Made by a program: the position numbers and the translations under genes. A DNA stretch of 64,000 nucleotides, from assembly GCF_947487605.1 (NCBI RefSeq), contig NZ_CANKXK010000003.1, forward strand, positions 124,001 to 188,000, in the 5' to 3' direction. The stretch's first letter is position 1, and every line of letters begins with the position of its first letter. Below, in pieces: positions 1-9,495 of this stretch. The notes under the pieces were generated by a model. It did no database searches. It saw only the letters and a list, made by a program, of their open reading frames with translations, and was not told the origin of the DNA. Source of the stretch: an uncultured Algibacter sp. (GTDB lineage Bacteria; Bacteroidota; Bacteroidia; Flavobacteriales; Flavobacteriaceae).

Positions 1-782
1 GTCTGTCTAGCCTTATTATAACTATCTAAATTAGGTAGTTTAGCATCTAACACCGCTGCCTGAATACTATCTAATCTCGAATTAACACCTACTACATCAT
101 GATGGTAACGCTCATACATGCCATGATTAACTATACCTCTTATCGTATGTGCTAAATCGTCATCGTTTGTAAAAATAGCACCTCCATCTCCATAACAACC
201 TAAATTTTTAGATGGAAAAAAAGATGTAGCTCCAACATTACCAATAGTTCCAGCTTTTACCTTAGTTCCATTTTTATAAGTATAATTTGCCCCTATGGCT
301 TGTGCATTATCTTCTATTACAAATAAATTATGCTTCTTTGCAACTTCCATGATGGCTTCCATATTGGCACATTGACCAAATAAGTGAACAGGAACAATTG
401 CTTTTGTTTTATGTGTAATCGCTTTTTCTAAAGCTTCAATATTTATATTAAAATCATCTTCGTTTACATCTACTAAAACGGGAACTAAATTAAGTAAAGC
501 TATAACTTCAACAGTTGCGGCAAATGTAAAATCTGCAGTTATTACTTCGTCTCCTGGTTTCAAACCTAAACCCATCATAGCTATTTGCAAAGCATCTGTT
601 CCATTAGCGCATGGAATAACATGCTTGACTCCTAAATATTGTTCTAAATTATTCTGAAATTCATGAACTTTTGGACCGTTTATAAATGCTGTGTTTTCAA
701 TTACTTCTTGGATAGAAAGATTAACTTCATCTTTTATACCAGCATACTGACCTTTAAGGTCAACCATTTGAATTTTCTTCAT
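1..782 (-). CDS. DegT/DnrJ/EryC1/StrS family PLP-dependent aminotransferase (partial, runs off left edge)
   Basis: Reverse strand translates to MKKIQMVDLKGQYAGIKDEVNLSIQEVIENTAFINGPKVHEF...CANGTDALQIAMMGLGLKPGDEVITADFTFAATVE...VHLFGQCANMEAI...VIEDNAQAIGA...SFFPSKNLGCYGDGGAIFTND, typical DegT family motifs. Confidence 0.93.
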   Translation of the reverse strand, partial: MKKIQMVDLKGQYAGIKDEVNLSIQEVIENTAFINGPKVHEFQNNLEQYLGVKHVIPCANGTDALQIAMMGLGLKPGDEVITADFTFAATVEVIALLNLVPVLVDVNEDDFNINIEALEKAITHKTKAIVPVHLFGQCANMEAIMEVAKKHNLFVIEDNAQAIGANYTYKNGTKVKAGTIGNVGATSFFPSKNLGCYGDGGAIFTNDDDLAHTIRGIVNHGMYERYHHDVVGVNSRLDSIQAAVLDAKLPNLDSYNKARQ

Positions 783-919
783 TTAAAAAAAATTAAGACC
801 CATTTGGTCAAATTAAAGAAAAACCCTTAAGAGTTTTGACTTACAAAATTACAAAAATCGAGCAGGTTATCCATAGAAATGTGTTAAAGAAATGTATTTT
901 AGCGTTAAAGAAAAAGACA

Positions 920-2155
920 TTGAGTTTTATTTATAATATTGGCATTAAAATAACTGACTTTGCATTAAAGTGCTTGTCATCTTTTAATATAAAGATAAAA
1001 TTAGGCGTAATAGGTCGTTCTAAAACTTTTGGTATCCTGCAAGATAACCTAAATGCAAAAAGTAAAACGCTTTGGTTTCATTGTGCTTCTTTAGGCGAAT
1101 ACGAACAAGGGTTACCCATTTTTAAAGAACTTAGAAGACATTTCTATCAGCATAAAATTGTACTCTCCTTTTTTTCACCTTCTGGTTATGAGATTCGTAA
1201 AAACACCCCAATAGCCGACATTGTAATTTATTTACCCTTAGATACTAGAAGAAATGCAAAACAATTCATAAATATAGTTAATCCAGAACTAACTGTATTT
1301 GTTAAATACGACATTTGGCCTAATTTTTTAAATGAAATTAAAACCAGAAATTTAAGAGCTGTTTTAATATCTGCATTATTTAGAAAAAATCAACCTTATT
1401 TTAAGTTTTATGGTAAAACTCTGAAACAAGCGCTGTTTTCTTTTGAACATATTTTTACTCAAAATGAATCTTCAAAGCAATTACTCGAATCTATTGACTA
1501 TAAAAACGCTACCGTTTCTGGAGACACTCGTTTTGATCGGGTTACAAATCAGTTAGAACAAGACAATACGTTAGAGTTTGTTGAAAATTTTAAAAATAAT
1601 CAAGTGTGTCTTGTTGCTGGTAGTACATGGAAAGAGGATGAACAACTACTAATTAATTTTATTAATTCTGAAAATACAGATAGAATTAAAATAATTATTG
1701 CTCCACATAATATAAAAGAGAATCAAATAAGAAACTTAAAAGAAAGCCTTTCTGTAAAAACTGCTTTATATTCTGAAAGAGATAAAATTAATGTAGCTAA
1801 TGTACAAGTGCTTATAATTGATTCCATTGGAATTCTTACAAAAATTTATAGTTACGCAGACATATCTTATATAGGTGGTGCTATGGGCAATACAGGGCTA
1901 CATAATACGCTTGAAGCTGCTGTATTTGGTGTTCCTATAATAATTGGGAAAAATCATCTTAAATTCCCTGAAGCACTAACCATGATAGAAAATGGCGGTA
2001 TGTTTTCTGTTTCAAATCAAGATGAATTTGACAAAATATTAAATAAACTGATAAAAAATAGTGACTTGCGGATAGAGTATGGGTCTAAAAATTCACAGTA
2101 CGTAAGAAATAATAAGGGAGCTGTCATCCAAATACTAGATTATCTGCGTATATAA
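920..2155 (+). CDS. waaA: 3-deoxy-D-manno-octulosonic acid (Kdo) transferase
   Basis: LWFHCASLGEYEQGLPI, FFSPSGYE, YDIWPNF, AGSTWKEDE, IGGAMGNTGLHNTLEAAVFGVPIIIG are Kdo transferase motifs. The ORF track begins at 836 with TTG and has no ATG before the conserved region; TTG at 920 (LSFIYNIGI) is my preferred but uncertain start. Confidence 0.88.
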   Translation: MSFIYNIGIKITDFALKCLSSFNIKIKLGVIGRSKTFGILQDNLNAKSKTLWFHCASLGEYEQGLPIFKELRRHFYQHKIVLSFFSPSGYEIRKNTPIADIVIYLPLDTRRNAKQFINIVNPELTVFVKYDIWPNFLNEIKTRNLRAVLISALFRKNQPYFKFYGKTLKQALFSFEHIFTQNESSKQLLESIDYKNATVSGDTRFDRVTNQLEQDNTLEFVENFKNNQVCLVAGSTWKEDEQLLINFINSENTDRIKIIIAPHNIKENQIRNLKESLSVKTALYSERDKINVANVQVLIIDSIGILTKIYSYADISYIGGAMGNTGLHNTLEAAVFGVPIIIGKNHLKFPEALTMIENGGMFSVSNQDEFDKILNKLIKNSDLRIEYGSKNSQYVRNNKGAVIQILDYLRI

Positions 2156-2247
2156 AATTAAGAATTGTTTAAGCTTTCTTATTTTTTTTTAAAAAAGTCA
2201 TTAAATTGGCACTTGACTATAAATAATTAACACTAAAAACAAAAAAC

Positions 2248-2616
2248 ATGAAAAAATCACTTTTAAGTATGGCATTAGTAATGGCATTAGGTTTATCTTT
2301 TACATCTTGTAGAGATACTAAAAAAGCAGACTCTGTTGAAGATGCTGTTGAAAATGCAACAGAAGCTGCAGGTAACGCTATTGAAGAAGCGGCAGAAGCT
2401 ACTGGCGATGCTGTAGAAGGAGCTGTTGATGCTGCTGGAGATGCAGTAGATAGCGCTGTTGATGCTGCTGGAGATGCAGTAGACAACGTTGTGAATGCCG
2501 CTGGAGATGCAGTAGATAGTGCTGTTGATGCTGCTGGAGACGCAGTAGATAACGCTGCAAATTCAGCTTCAGATGCTCTAAAAAAAGAAGCAGATAAGAT
2601 TAAGATTAACAACTAA
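2248..2616 (+). CDS. Alanine-rich repetitive predicted lipoprotein (11-residue GDAVDSAVDAA repeats)
   Basis: MKKSLLSMALVMALGLSFTSC lipobox, then tandem 11-mers (GDAVxxAVDAA), followed by a Rho-independent terminator. Confidence 0.8.
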   Translation: MKKSLLSMALVMALGLSFTSCRDTKKADSVEDAVENATEAAGNAIEEAAEATGDAVEGAVDAAGDAVDSAVDAAGDAVDNVVNAAGDAVDSAVDAAGDAVDNAANSASDALKKEADKIKINN

Positions 2617-2640
2617 TTATTAGCTGTCTTAAAAATTTAA

Positions 2641-2667
2641 AAACCACCTTGAAGGTGGTTTTTTTAT
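2641..2667 (+). terminator. Rho-independent terminator after repetitive lipoprotein gene
   Basis: aaaCCACCTTgAAGGTGGtttttttat: perfect stem plus T-run. Confidence 0.8.
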
Positions 2668-2803
2668 GCTATAAACTTAAAGTATATAAATAGTCTTTAC
2701 AAAAAACTTATAAAGACTTAGTAATTAATACGCTAATTGACTGTGTCGATTACCATATCAACTTTTTAGGTATTATTCCTAAACTCTCAACTATTTTAAA
2801 AAC

Positions 2804-2836
2804 AAAAAAGCCGAAACTTTCGTTTCGGCTTTTTAT
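2804..2836 (-). terminator. Terminator downstream of tRNA-Gly/tRNA-Leu unit
   Basis: aaaaaAGCCGAAActttcgTTTCGGCTttttat, T-rich on both strands; lies just 3' of the minus-strand tRNAs. Confidence 0.75.
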
Positions 2837-2839
2837 CTG

Positions 2840-2923
2840 TACTGAAGACGGGACTTGAACCCGTACGTCCTAATGGACATTGGATTTTAAGTCCAACGTG
2901 TCTACCAATTCCACCACTTCAGC
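2840..2923 (-). tRNA. tRNA-Leu (anticodon TAA)
   Basis: Reverse complement GCTGAAGTGGTGGAATTGGTAGACACGTTGGACTTAAAATCC...CGGGTTCAAGTCCCGTCTTCAGTA; acceptor stem, T-loop, long variable arm, TAA anticodon. Confidence 0.95.
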
Positions 2924-2925
2924 AT

Positions 2926-2945
2926 GCTTCGACTGTGCTCAGCAC
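2926..2945. repeat. REP-like fragment (type 1 variant) in tRNA spacer
   Basis: GCTTCGACTGTGCTCAGCAC, matches TTTCGACTGCGCTCAAGGTG at 63939-63958. Confidence 0.55.
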
Positions 2946-2974
2946 GTCGTTGGTATATTTTAAGAAAGTTTCAG

Positions 2975-3046
2975 AGCGAAAGACGGGATTTGAACCCGCG
3001 ACCCCCACCTTGGCAAGGTGATGCTCTACCCCTGAGCTACTTTCGC
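2975..3046 (-). tRNA. tRNA-Gly (anticodon GCC)
   Basis: Reverse complement GCGAAAGTAGCTCAGGGGTAGAGCATCACCTTGCCAAGGTGGGGGTCGCGGGTTCAAATCCCGTCTTTCGCT. Confidence 0.95.
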
Positions 3047-3143
3047 AGTCTTTTTATGAACGTACAATATTGCTATTGCGGATGCAAATTTAAAATATTT
3101 CTAGGAATTGCAAAGCCTTTTCCTAAAATAAATAAATTTTATT

Positions 3144-5756
3144 TTAAGCTTGTTTTTTCTTTACTAGCATACGCTTAATTTCATTGAGTTTCATAAGTGC
3201 TTCAACTGGCGTAAGTGTATCAATATCAGTATGTAAAATCTCATCCTTGATGTTTTCAAGAAGCGGGTCATCTAAATTAAAGAAACTCAATTGCATCTCA
3301 TCGTTTAGAGTTTTCACCTTATCTGTAAGCTCTTCACTTGAATGTGATTTTTCTAATTTCTCTAAAATCTTGTTTGCTCGTCGTAATACTTGTTGAGGCA
3401 TACCTGCCATTTTTGCTACATGAATACCAAAGCTATGTGCGCTTCCACCTTCAACTAATTTTCTCAAGAATAGCACATTGTCTTTAAGTTCTTTTACAGA
3501 CACGTTGAAATTTTTAATGCGTCCAAAAGTTTCACTCATTTCATTTAACTCATGGTAATGTGTTGCAAATAATGTTTTTGGCTTTGCGAGATGCTCATGT
3601 AAATACTCACTAATTGCCCAAGCAATGGAAATACCATCATAGGTACTTGTCCCTCTTCCTATTTCATCCAGCAATACTAAACTTCTATCAGAAATATTAT
3701 TTAAAATAGAAGCTGTTTCATTCATTTCAACCATAAAAGTAGATTCTCCCATGGAAATATTATCACTAGCACCAACTCTAGTAAAAATTTTATCTACCAA
3801 ACCAATTCTAGCTGCTTTAGCTGGCACAAAACTCCCTATTTGAGCAAGCAAAACAATTAAAGCTGTTTGACGTAATATGGCTGATTTACCAGACATATTT
3901 GGACCTGTAATCATAATGATTTGCTGTGAGGTTCTATCTAAAAACACATCGTTAGAGATATATGCTTCACCAATGGGTAATTGCTTTTCAATTACTGGGT
4001 GACGACCATCTTTAATCTCTAAATCGAATGAATCATCAAGTGTTGGGTAAATATATTTATTATCTTTTGCCAATTGAGCAAAACCACACAAACAATCTAA
4101 CTGCCCAACTAAATATGCATTTTGCTGTACTGGTTTAATGTATTGATTTAACCAACTTACTAATTCTGAAAACAATTGTTGCTCAATAGCTAAAATACGC
4201 TCTTCAGCACCTAAAATTTTAGCCTCATACTCTTTGAGTTCTTCAGTAATGTAACGCTCTGCACTCACTAAAGTTTGCTTACGTATCCAATCTTCTGGAA
4301 CTTTGTCTTTATGGGTATTTCTAACTTCAATATAATATCCAAATACGTTGTTTGACGCGATTTTAAGTGATGTAATACCAGTACGCTCACTTTCACGTTC
4401 AAGCATATTATCCAAATAATCTTTACCAGATTTTGACAAACCTCTTAACTCATCTAATTCAGAAGAAAAACCAGCAGCAATACTATTGCCTTTCAAAATA
4501 TTAACTGGGGCATCTTCATTTAAAGTTGCCTTTATTTTTTCGCGAAGCACATTGCAACTTTGAAGTTTATCTCCAATAATTTTAAGCGACTCATTATCAC
4601 AATTTGAAGCTAAAGATTTTATAGGCACGATAGCTTCCAACGAATTTTTAAGCTGAATAACCTCTCGTGGATTAACCTTCCCCGTTGCCGTTTTTGAAAT
4701 TAAGCGTTCTAAATCGCCAATATGCTTAATATGATTTTGAATCTTTTGAAGCACGGTATTTTCGTGAGTTAAGAAACTCACCACTTCATGACGTTGTTTT
4801 ATTTTTTCAACGTTTTTTAACGGGAGCGCTAACCATCGTTTTAGTAACCTGCCGCCCATTGGCGAGATGGTTTTATCAATAACATTTAAAAGTGTTACCG
4901 CGTTATTATTTGTAGAATTATAAAGCTCTAAATTTCTAATGGTAAACTTATCCATCCACACATAATCATCTTCAGCGATTCTAGAAATAGAGGTGATGTG
5001 TTGTAATTTATGATGTTGCGTTTCACCTAAATAATGAAGAATAGAACCTGAAGCAATAATACCTTCATACAAATCTTCAATTCCAAAACCTTTCAATGTT
5101 TTTGTATCGAAATGTTTCGTTAAGGTTTCGTAGGCATAATCGGTTTGATATACCCAATCTTCTAGATAAAAAGTATGAAAATCGTCTCCAAACGTATCAT
5201 TAAACAATGTTCGTTTTTGTTTTGAAACTAATACTTCACTCGGATTAAAATTTTGAAGTAACTTATCAATATACTCAGCATTCCCTTGAGAGGTTAAAAA
5301 CTCGCCTGTAGAAATATCTAAAAATGACACTCCAATATATTTTTTATCGAAATAGACCGAACACAAAAAATTATTAGATTTTGATACTAAAACCTCATCA
5401 TTCAAAGCAACCCCAGGAGTAACTAACTCTGTTACGCCTCGTTTCACTATGGTTTTAGTTTGTTTAGGATCTTCCAATTGGTCACAAATTGCCACACGTT
5501 CACCTGCTTTTACCAATTTAGGTAAATAGGTATTTAGAGAATGGTGCGGAAATCCTGCCAACTCTGTTTCGCTCTCGCTACCAGCACCACGTTTGGTTAA
5601 AATAATACCTAAAATTCCTGCAGCCTTAACAGCATCACTTCCAAAGGTTTCATAAAAATCGCCCACACGAAATAATAACAAGGCATCAGGATATTTCACC
5701 TTAATGGCATTATATTGTTTCATTAACGGCGTTACTTTTTTTGCTTTTTTCTTCAT
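3144..5756 (-). CDS. mutS: DNA mismatch repair protein MutS
   Basis: [32 protein letters not shown]-terminus, [11 protein letters not shown] Walker [22 protein letters not shown]. Confidence 0.98.
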   Translation of the reverse strand: MKKKAKKVTPLMKQYNAIKVKYPDALLLFRVGDFYETFGSDAVKAAGILGIILTKRGAGSESETELAGFPHHSLNTYLPKLVKAGERVAICDQLEDPKQTKTIVKRGVTELVTPGVALNDEVLVSKSNNFLCSVYFDKKYIGVSFLDISTGEFLTSQGNAEYIDKLLQNFNPSEVLVSKQKRTLFNDTFGDDFHTFYLEDWVYQTDYAYETLTKHFDTKTLKGFGIEDLYEGIIASGSILHYLGETQHHKLQHITSISRIAEDDYVWMDKFTIRNLELYNSTNNNAVTLLNVIDKTISPMGGRLLKRWLALPLKNVEKIKQRHEVVSFLTHENTVLQKIQNHIKHIGDLERLISKTATGKVNPREVIQLKNSLEAIVPIKSLASNCDNESLKIIGDKLQSCNVLREKIKATLNEDAPVNILKGNSIAAGFSSELDELRGLSKSGKDYLDNMLERESERTGITSLKIASNNVFGYYIEVRNTHKDKVPEDWIRKQTLVSAERYITEELKEYEAKILGAEERILAIEQQLFSELVSWLNQYIKPVQQNAYLVGQLDCLCGFAQLAKDNKYIYPTLDDSFDLEIKDGRHPVIEKQLPIGEAYISNDVFLDRTSQQIIMITGPNMSGKSAILRQTALIVLLAQIGSFVPAKAARIGLVDKIFTRVGASDNISMGESTFMVEMNETASILNNISDRSLVLLDEIGRGTSTYDGISIAWAISEYLHEHLAKPKTLFATHYHELNEMSETFGRIKNFNVSVKELKDNVLFLRKLVEGGSAHSFGIHVAKMAGMPQQVLRRANKILEKLEKSHSSEELTDKVKTLNDEMQLSFFNLDDPLLENIKDEILHTDIDTLTPVEALMKLNEIKRMLVKKKQA

Positions 5757-5761
5757 GCCTT

Positions 5762-5793
5762 TATCATTCCTATGAAGATGGGAATCTCAATGG
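5762..5793. repeat. REP-like palindrome (type 2)
   Basis: TATCATTCCTATGAAGATGGGAATCTCAATGG. Confidence 0.6.
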
Positions 5794-5947
5794 AAAAGTG
5801 ATTTATATATGTTATTTTTGACAAAATTGTAGCATGCAATGTACTATTAATTTCATGTGTTTTGAACTTGATTTTTCATAAGTTATCTACAATTAGAACG
5901 AGATTTCAACAATAGTTGTTATTTTGAACAAAGCCACACATTTGATG

Positions 5948-5973
5948 AGATTTCCGCCTTCGCGGAAATGACA
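5948..5973. repeat. REP-like palindrome (type 2)
   Basis: GAGATTTCCGCCTTCGCGGAAATGACA, perfect TTTCCGC/GCGGAAA stem. Confidence 0.75.
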
Positions 5974-5985
5974 AAGACTATATTA

Positions 5986-6522
5986 ATGAGAAAACTTAAA
6001 AATAGCGAGCTAGATAGGTTAAGTATTGATGATTTTAAAGACGCTAAAAAAACGCCCATCATCATTATTCTGGATAATATTAGAAGTTTAAATAATATTG
6101 GTTCGGTATTTAGAACAAGTGATGCTTTTTTAATTGAAATAATTTACCTCTGTGGAATAACTGCAAAACCGCCACATAAAGACATTCATAAAACAGCCTT
6201 AGGAAGTACAGATACGGTTAATTGGGAATATGCCGAAAACACTATAGATTTAGTTGAGAAACTGAAAGCCAACAATGTAGTTATTTGCGCCATTGAACAA
6301 GCCGAAAATGCAACTATGCTAAACGACTTTACACCTAAACCACAGACCACTTATGCTTTAGTTTTTGGAAACGAAGTAAAAGGTGTTTCGCAAGATGTTG
6401 TTAACGCCAGCGATATTGTTATTGAAATTCCGCAATTTGGCACAAAGCATTCTTTAAACATTTCTGTAAGTTGTGGCGTTGTGGTTTGGGATGTGTTTTC
6501 AAAGTTAGAAGTTAGAAGTTAG
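5986..6522 (+). CDS. TrmH/SpoU family RNA methyltransferase
   Basis: IIILDNIRSLNNIGSVFRTSDAF, ALVFGNEVKGVSQ, IPQFGTKHSLNISVSCGVVVWD. ORF track starts at 5968, but that ATG is part of a palindromic repeat; ATG 5986 (MRKLKNSEL) is more likely. Confidence 0.9.
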   Translation: MRKLKNSELDRLSIDDFKDAKKTPIIIILDNIRSLNNIGSVFRTSDAFLIEIIYLCGITAKPPHKDIHKTALGSTDTVNWEYAENTIDLVEKLKANNVVICAIEQAENATMLNDFTPKPQTTYALVFGNEVKGVSQDVVNASDIVIEIPQFGTKHSLNISVSCGVVVWDVFSKLEVRS

Positions 6523-6545
6523 AAGTTAGAAGTTAGAAGTTAGAA
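6504..6545 (+). repeat. Six tandem copies of the 7-mer GTTAGAA
   Basis: Directly read: (gttagaa)x6 from 6504 to 6545, overlapping the stop codon of the upstream CDS. Confidence 0.98.
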
Positions 6546-6558
6546 TATATAACCTTAT

Positions 6559-6588
6559 TGTCATTTCGAGGGCAGTCGAGAAATCTCA
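6559..6588. repeat. REP-like palindrome (type 1)
   Basis: TGTCATTTCGAGGGCAGTCGAGAAATCTCA; TTTCGA..TCGAGAAA. Confidence 0.7.
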
Positions 6589-6594
6589 TAATAT

Positions 6595-7254
6595 ATGGCA
6601 AAAAAAATCAAAAAACCTTGGCCAACAAAAGCCGTAATGCACCAGATTTATGATAAGCATCTTTGGGGCGGAAAAGATTTTGATTTTTACTCTGGTGAAG
6701 GTTCGCATGACCCAAAAATTACAACCCCTTATTTAGAACAAGTCGTTTCATTTTTAAAATCTTTTAGCGAGCTTTTAACTGTTTGCGATTTAGGTTGTGG
6801 CGATTTTAATATTGGAAAACACCTAACCAAATACACTAAAAAGTATATAGCTATTGATATTGCTGAGGCTTTAATTGAAAGAAACAAAAAACTATTCAAG
6901 TCTGATTATTTAGAATTCCAATGCTTAGATATCTCAAAAGATGAATTGCCCAATGGAGACTGTATTATTTTGAGACAGGTTTTACAGCATTTATCAAATA
7001 CTGAAATAAATCAAATCCTTCAAAAAATTCAGCATTATAAATACATCATTTTAACGGAACATATCCCAACTGGTAATTTTGAACCTAATATAGACATTAT
7101 ATCAGGACAAGGAAATCGTGTAAAATATAACAGTGGTGTTGCTATTTTAGAAGTTCCATTCAATTTAGAAATTAAAAAACAAAAACTACTTGATGAGTAT
7201 ATTATGGAAAACAATAAAGGCAGAATTGTAACGACATTATATCAAATATTCTGA
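6595..7254 (+). CDS. Class I SAM-dependent methyltransferase
   Basis: VCDLGCGDFNIGKHL motif I, YIAIDIAEALIERN, ILRQVLQHLSN. Confidence 0.85.
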   Translation: MAKKIKKPWPTKAVMHQIYDKHLWGGKDFDFYSGEGSHDPKITTPYLEQVVSFLKSFSELLTVCDLGCGDFNIGKHLTKYTKKYIAIDIAEALIERNKKLFKSDYLEFQCLDISKDELPNGDCIILRQVLQHLSNTEINQILQKIQHYKYIILTEHIPTGNFEPNIDIISGQGNRVKYNSGVAILEVPFNLEIKKQKLLDEYIMENNKGRIVTTLYQIF

Positions 7255-7386
7255 AAGTTTTAACTGGTATAGTAATTCAAGTTCATTCTGAACATTTTTT
7301 AAATTCTAGTTATCGGTTTCTTATAATATAATTCGTTAAAACAGAACTATACCTTACCTTTATAACTATCACTAAATTAAATAACG

Positions 7387-8211
7387 ATGAACAGAATTAT
7401 TAATTTAATTATAGTTTGTTTCACGGTAGTATTAACCTCGTGTGAGGAAAACTCTAAACTTAGCAAAGACGTTAATCACCAAATAGAAAAAGAATCAAAA
7501 TCAGAGTTAAATAAATTTAGCACAACTTATTCCATCGGGGCAAAACCAGATTCAATTTCATTTATGGCTAATAATACAGCGGTAATTGTTGTTGATATGC
7601 AAAATGATTTCGGCTCGAAAGGCGGTTTATTAGATTTTCTAAGTATAGATATTTCGGAGGTTCAAAAAGTAGTAGAACCAACAAAAAAAGTAATTAATGC
7701 ATCACGTAAAGCAGAAATCCCAATTATCTATTTCAAAATGGGATATAAAGCTGATCTTTCTGATTTAGGAAGTGAAAATTCAATAAATAGAATAAGAAAA
7801 CCTTATGTGGGCGATACCATAATAGCTCCCAATGGAGAAATAAGTCGAATCCAAATTCAGGACACATGGAATACAGATATTATTGATGCACTAAAACCTC
7901 ACGAAAATGACATAATTATTGAGAAGACCAGATATAGTGGATTTTATAATACAACACTAGATTCAATCCTGAAAAAGAAAAATATAACCAATCTGGTTTT
8001 TACCAGCTGCACAACAAGTATTTGTCTTGAATCAACGGTTAGAGACGCTATGTACAGAGATTATAACTCCATAGTATTGGAAGATTGTACAGTAGAAACC
8101 ATCGGCTCAAATTTATCCCGAACAAATTACGAGGCGTCTATTTTAAATATTCAAATTATGTTTGGATGGATTTCAAATTCAATGGAATATGTTAATGCAT
8201 TAAGAGAATAA
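7387..8211 (+). CDS. Isochorismatase-family cysteine hydrolase with lipoprotein signal
   Basis: Lipobox-like LTSC after a hydrophobic N-terminus; TAVIVVDMQNDF and FTSCTTSICLESTVRDAMYRDY, isochorismatase-like Asp and Cys motifs. Confidence 0.88.
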   Translation: MNRIINLIIVCFTVVLTSCEENSKLSKDVNHQIEKESKSELNKFSTTYSIGAKPDSISFMANNTAVIVVDMQNDFGSKGGLLDFLSIDISEVQKVVEPTKKVINASRKAEIPIIYFKMGYKADLSDLGSENSINRIRKPYVGDTIIAPNGEISRIQIQDTWNTDIIDALKPHENDIIIEKTRYSGFYNTTLDSILKKKNITNLVFTSCTTSICLESTVRDAMYRDYNSIVLEDCTVETIGSNLSRTNYEASILNIQIMFGWISNSMEYVNALRE

Positions 8212-8233
8212 TTAAAAGGTATATCCCTAAAAA

Positions 8234-9364
8234 TCAATCCCCACAAATCTCCCCCAAAACCCACAAATAATCCTCACGATTTTCGATAAAATCTCTATCA
8301 GAAATATCAATAATTTTTACATTAAAATCTTTTTGAGTTTTTAAAAACTCTAAATAACCTGCGTTGATTTTTTCTAGATAATCATCAGAGATATTTTGTT
8401 CGTAATCGCGTCCACGTTTTTTGATATTTTGTTGTAACCGTTCGGTGTTTTGATATAAATACACATACAATTCAGGTTTCGCGATATCTTTATACATTAA
8501 ATAAAAAAGCTTTCTGTAGAGATTAAACTCATCATCATTCAATGTTATTTTAGAAAAAATAAGCGATTTAAACACGTCATAATCACTCACAATAAAATCT
8601 TTAAACAAATCGAGTTGTGATAAATCATCCGAAATTTGTTGATACCGGTCCGCTAGAAAAGACATTTCTAAAGTAAAGGCATACCTATTTGCATCTTCAT
8701 AAAACTTAGGTAAAAAGGGATTGTCAGCAAAGCGTTCCAAAATCAATTTCGCATTAAAATCATGAGCCATTTTAGTTGCTAAACTGGTTTTTCCGGCACC
8801 AATATTTCCTTCAATAGCTATGTAATTGAATTTTGAAAAATCATATTGTTTACTTGGGTTTTTAAGCCAAATCTTAATAGGTTCTAATACCGATTCATCT
8901 TCACATTCATCTAATAAAACAAAAACTTCTTTACCTAATTTTGGATGCTTTACTTTTGAAGCGATATCGTTAAGCGGCAACAACACAAACGCACGCTTGC
9001 TCATTTCTGGATGCGGCACTTGTAGTGTTTTGGTACTGATTATTTCATCTTCTGCAAAAACAATATCCAAATCTATGGTTCGTGCTTCATAGCCTTTTGT
9101 TTTGGTTCGGGTGCGCCCTAGTTCGGTTTCAATTTCCAATAAGATTTCTAATACATTTTGCGGTTTTAAATCGCTTTCTAAAACCAAACAGCAATTCAAA
9201 AAATCTTCACCTTCAAACCCAAACGCAGGCGATTTATAAACCTTAGAAATTAATTTAATATTTCCTACACGTTCATGAATAGCGTCAACCGCTTGCTGTA
9301 TGTTTTTAAACTTATCGCCTTTATTACTCCCAAGTGCTATATGATATGTTGTTGATTTTAGCAT
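8234..9364 (-). CDS. folK: FolK - deoxynucleoside kinase fusion (HPPK N-terminal, dNK C-terminal)
   Basis: N-term YHIALGSNKGDKFKNIQQAV...GRTRTKGYEARTIDLDI...PHPEMSKRAFVLLPL (HPPK); C-term YIAIEGNIGAGKTSLA P-loop...LERFADNPFLPKFY...KRGRDYEQNI (dNK). Confidence 0.93.
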   Translation of the reverse strand: MLKSTTYHIALGSNKGDKFKNIQQAVDAIHERVGNIKLISKVYKSPAFGFEGEDFLNCCLVLESDLKPQNVLEILLEIETELGRTRTKTKGYEARTIDLDIVFAEDEIISTKTLQVPHPEMSKRAFVLLPLNDIASKVKHPKLGKEVFVLLDECEDESVLEPIKIWLKNPSKQYDFSKFNYIAIEGNIGAGKTSLATKMAHDFNAKLILERFADNPFLPKFYEDANRYAFTLEMSFLADRYQQISDDLSQLDLFKDFIVSDYDVFKSLIFSKITLNDDEFNLYRKLFYLMYKDIAKPELYVYLYQNTERLQQNIKKRGRDYEQNISDDYLEKINAGYLEFLKTQKDFNVKIIDISDRDFIENREDYLWVLGEICGD

Positions 9365-9433
9365 AGAAAAGCAAAATAATAAAAAGTAAATGGTTTCCTT
9401 TATATTTATAGTGTTGAATTTTAAAAATTACTT

Positions 9434-9482
9434 TCGATTGTTCTCGATACGATAAATCTATATTGCATCACTCGAACTGACC
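9434..9482. repeat. Possible third dispersed-repeat type (CTCGATAC...ACTCGAACTGAC)
   Basis: TCGATTGTTCTCGATACGATAAATCTATATTGCATCACTCGAACTGACC. Confidence 0.45.
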
Positions 9483-9495
9483 TAACGTAAAACAA

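Noticed and set aside
2217-2612. 131-aa minus-strand ORF opposite the repetitive lipoprotein gene
   Set aside because: Low-complexity Ser/Ala/Thr translation is a mirror of the 33-bp repeats on the + strand; no signal of its own.
2924-3178. 84-aa ORF MLRLCSARRWYILRKFQSERRDLNPRPPPWQG...
   Set aside because: Overlaps the tRNA-Gly gene; SERRDLNPRPPPWQ is the usual translation of tRNA sequence.
6504-6545. Tandem repeat as a mini CRISPR array
   Set aside because: 7-bp units with no spacers and no cas genes in the window.
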